Positions 61,724 to 64,000 of a DNA stretch of 64,000 nt are shown here, one piece after another (within the stretch, counting starts at the first letter, position 1; each line of letters starts with the position of its first letter). The notes beneath the pieces are model-generated. The model was not told the origin of the DNA. It ran no database searches and saw only the letters and a program-made list of their open reading frames with translations. The position numbers and the translations under genes are program-made. The stretch is from Novosphingobium endophyticum (GTDB taxonomy: Bacteria; Pseudomonadota; Alphaproteobacteria; Sphingomonadales; Sphingomonadaceae), in contig NZ_BMHK01000015.1 of assembly GCF_014640675.1 (NCBI RefSeq), forward strand, positions 1-64,000, in the 5' to 3' direction.

Positions 61724-64000
61724 GACCTGGCAATCCCGAATCCGAGGTAGCGTCCGACCGGCGAATAGTTGGTCGAATCGTAAGCCGTGTCGGAAAAGAA
61801 CGTGGTTGCAATCGCATCGGGACGATCGTTCAGCAGGTTCTGCGCGGTCAGGCTCAGCTCGAGCCCACGCAGCGGCCCGTCGCCGTTCTTGAAGGCATAG
61901 CGCGCGGTCAGATCGAACATTGTCATGCCGTCCACCGCGATGACGGGGCTGGAGCGCGTGTCCTCGACGCCCCCGATCCGGCTTGCCGCAGCGTTGAGCG
62001 TGAGGCCGCCTTTCGTCCAGGTCACGCTGCTCCGGCCGCGCCAGTGCGGCGGGTTGAACAGCGTGCCGGCTTTCTCGGTGATCGGCGCACCCGAAGTCAG
62101 CTGCTGGCTGCTTTCGATATAGCTCGCATTGAGCGCGAAGCGCAGAGTCCCACCCGTTTCGCCCAGACGCGCGCGGTATTCGGCCAGGACATCGACCCCG
62201 CTAATCGTCTGCCGCCCGGCGTTCAGGTTGGTGTTGTCGATGATCGCCACGACCCGGGCCGGATCGTAGGCGCTTCCCGAGACGTTGAAGAACTGCGCTG
62301 CGTCGGCGACAGCCGCCGCGACGGCGGCGCTGCCAGGCGCAAGCACGACCTGATCTGCATAGAGCGGGTCGCTGAGCGCCTGGGACTGGAAGGCGATCGG
62401 CGTGACGATACGCTCCGCGTAGCGAATCGAGAAGTAGCCGGCCTGAAGGCGCAGGCCCGCAAGGCCTTGCGGCTGGAACTCGATTGTCGCCGTCCAGGTC
62501 CGCGCGCGCTCGGGCCTCAGCGCCGCATTGCCGCCCTGGATGAGAAGCGCGCTCGCGCCTGCCGGATATCCCGCACCGCCAAGGCTCGCGGCCGGATAGA
62601 GCAGCGCGGTGCGCGCCTGGTATTGCTGGAACAGCGTCGGCGCGCGAAACGAGCGGCCCCAGCTCGCCTTGAGCGCGACATCGGGGAGCGGGGCGTAGAT
62701 CACACCGATCTTGGGCGTCGCGACCGCATCGATGCCCGGATAGCGCTCATAGCGGATCGCGCCGCTCACATGGAGCCGGTCGATCCCGGCGATGTCCTGC
62801 GCCGCCGAGACGAGCGGCAGGTCGATTTCGCCGTAGAGGTAGTAGCTGTCCTGCCGGGCCCGGACATTGTTGGGATCGCCCTCGGCCCGAAAGGCGTCGA
62901 GCAGATTGTCGCGGTAGCCCGCGCCGATCGCCAGCTTCGCCGCGCCGCCGGGCAGGGCGAAGAGCGGACCGTCGGCGGCGAGTTCGGCGGACCTCGCCGA
63001 ATTGCAGTAGCACACGAATGCCGAAGCGATCGGTGCGGCGCCCACGAAGCTGTCGCTGCGAAGACGGACCTTTTCCTCGCCATAGACGCCCGAAAGCACC
63101 GCGCGCCAACCGGAGGCCAAGTCGAGTTCGAGCGAGGGCGCCAAGGCAAGCGAGCGGCTGGTCGATCGCTTCTCGGCCCGGCTCACATCCAGATCGCCCG
63201 CAGCGTTGAGCGGAAAGCCCGATGTACTCCAGCGCTTGTTGAAAAGGGCATCGATCCTGAAGGTCAGCGCCTCGCCGAGCGCCTGGTGGCCGGCCATCGC
63301 GGCCGCATGGCGCCGCTGCGCCGGGTAGAGTGTGACGCCCGGGCGCGAGGCGGCGTAGGAACGCTGGCCGGAAACGATGTCGCTTTCGCGGGCATATTCG
63401 TAGGCGGCAACCAGACCGCCCGATCCCCAGCGTCGGCCCGCAAGAGCACCGTATTGCTGGCGAAAATGGCCGCCCTCGGTCGAGCCGCCGATATCAACGC
63501 GCGTTTCCAGCCCCTGGTAGTCGCGCTTGAGGATGACATTGGCCACGCCGGCCACCGCGTCAGAGCCGTAGAGCGCAGAGGCGCCGTCGGCGACGATCTC
63601 AATGCGATCGACCATGGCAAGCGGTATCGCCGAGACATCGACGCCCTGGCGCGAACCGTTGTAGGCGAGGCGGTGACCGTTGATCAGCGTAAGCGTAGCA
63701 TCGCTTCCCAGGCCGCGCAGATTGATCGTCGTAGCGCCGCCGACATTGATGCCGCTCGAGGACGGCACGTTGTTGCCCACGCCCGGGTTCTGCCCGCCGC
63801 CGAAGTTCTGCGGGATGGCGCGCACTACATCGCCAGTGCCAGTCTGGCCGGCTTCGCGCATCTGCTCCTGATCGATGCGCACGACCGGCGAGGCGACAGG
63901 CGCGCCGCGGATGCGGCTCCCGGTTACCACGATCTCGCCGTCGCTGCCCGCGCCCAAGGTTCGAGCCTCGCCCCGGGCGCGGATCACATAGCCGCCCCCG
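61717..64000 (-). CDS. TonB-dependent receptor, 5' end beyond the window
   Basis: The visible 760 residues hold the plug (EIVVTGSRIRGAPVASPVVRIDQEQM and INLRGLGSDATLTLINGHRL, VDRIEIVADGASALYGSDAV) and the full barrel to the final aromatic residue (GFGIARSW). The reading frame continues across 64000 with GGYVIRAR, which looks like the end of an N-terminal STN signalling domain. It would take up the lasso peptide for the isopeptidase. An STN domain implies a FecI/FecR-type pair further right. Confidence 0.9.
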   Translation of the reverse strand, partial: GGGYVIRARGEARTLGAGSDGEIVVTGSRIRGAPVASPVVRIDQEQMREAGQTGTGDVVRAIPQNFGGGQNPGVGNNVPSSSGINVGGATTINLRGLGSDATLTLINGHRLAYNGSRQGVDVSAIPLAMVDRIEIVADGASALYGSDAVAGVANVILKRDYQGLETRVDIGGSTEGGHFRQQYGALAGRRWGSGGLVAAYEYARESDIVSGQRSYAASRPGVTLYPAQRRHAAAMAGHQALGEALTFRIDALFNKRWSTSGFPLNAAGDLDVSRAEKRSTSRSLALAPSLELDLASGWRAVLSGVYGEEKVRLRSDSFVGAAPIASAFVCYCNSARSAELAADGPLFALPGGAAKLAIGAGYRDNLLDAFRAEGDPNNVRARQDSYYLYGEIDLPLVSAAQDIAGIDRLHVSGAIRYERYPGIDAVATPKIGVIYAPLPDVALKASWGRSFRAPTLFQQYQARTALLYPAASLGGAGYPAGASALLIQGGNAALRPERARTWTATIEFQPQGLAGLRLQAGYFSIRYAERIVTPIAFQSQALSDPLYADQVVLAPGSAAVAAAVADAAQFFNVSGSAYDPARVVAIIDNTNLNAGRQTISGVDVLAEYRARLGETGGTLRFALNASYIESSQQLTSGAPITEKAGTLFNPPHWRGRSSVTWTKGGLTLNAAASRIGGVEDTRSSPVIAVDGMTMFDLTARYAFKNGDGPLRGLELSLTAQNLLNDRPDAIATTFFSDTAYDSTNYSPVGRYLGFGIARSW

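Noticed and set aside
1-64000. Replication or partition genes (repA, parA), tRNA or rRNA genes, CRISPR arrays
   Set aside because: None could be recognised by reading both strands; a tRNA scan and a repeat search would be needed to exclude them fully.

Overview
The window is GC-rich alphaproteobacterial DNA, most likely from the order Sphingomonadales (Novosphingobium/Sphingobium/Sphingopyxis type). The evidence is a P-type trb transfer operon with a DUF2274 gene, a DUF3363 relaxase, DUF736, DUF6499/DUF2285 and DUF6771 proteins, an alphaproteobacterial SOS box, and a lasso peptide locus with an isopeptidase and a TonB receptor. No repA or parA gene, rRNA, tRNA or CRISPR array was found, so the transfer genes fit an integrative conjugative element, or a plasmid whose replication genes lie outside the window.

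Layout. (1) 1-0.6 kb is a scrambled left edge with recombinase-type repeats and tails of a HEPN/nucleotidyltransferase gene, a tyrosine recombinase gene and an alpA-like gene. (2) 0.6-14.7 kb is the conjugation operon on the minus strand: traG, a ribbon-helix-helix gene, then trbB-C-D-E-J-L-F-G-I and a DUF2274 gene, mostly with 4-bp start/stop overlaps. A group II intron sits antisense between trbJ and trbL. (3) 14.7-41 kb is accessory cargo that separates traG from the relaxase. It holds an OsmC/diiron pair with two AraC-type regulators, a chemotaxis receptor, a Doc toxin-antitoxin pair, a patch of gene fragments, a GH130/GT4 glycan pair, a cold shock gene, a luciferase-like oxidoreductase facing a Tat-type amidohydrolase, an AsmA protein, a TetR regulator with a homocysteine methyltransferase, a MASE1 sensor and a damaged IS5-type element. 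An 84-bp diverged direct repeat at 23.4 and 41.0 kb brackets much of it. (4) 41.0-52.5 kb is the rest of the mobile backbone: RNase H-like gene, relaxase, transglycosylase, TraF peptidase, HTH, DUF736, zinc-ribbon, ArdC, nuclease, SRAP and DUF6771 with an SOS box, and a frameshifted DUF6499-DUF2285 gene. (5) 52.7-64 kb is a quorum-sensing and lasso peptide locus.

How the last region probably works. A LuxR-type receptor and a LuxI-type synthase are followed by a phytanoyl-CoA-dioxygenase-like enzyme and a GntR regulator, then by a 41-residue lasso precursor, a leader peptidase (B) and a lasso cyclase (C), all on the plus strand. A vapBC-type pair follows. A lasso peptide isopeptidase and a TonB-dependent receptor, cut by the window edge, face the cluster from the other side. 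The gene set predicts production of a lasso peptide under cell-density control, recapture through the outer membrane and opening of its ring. No exporter gene is present in the window. Several genes look broken (intron, IS5 transposase, DUF6499-DUF2285, a 90-residue periplasmic protein, SRAP start codon), so part of the mobile backbone may be decaying while the lasso genes read intact.
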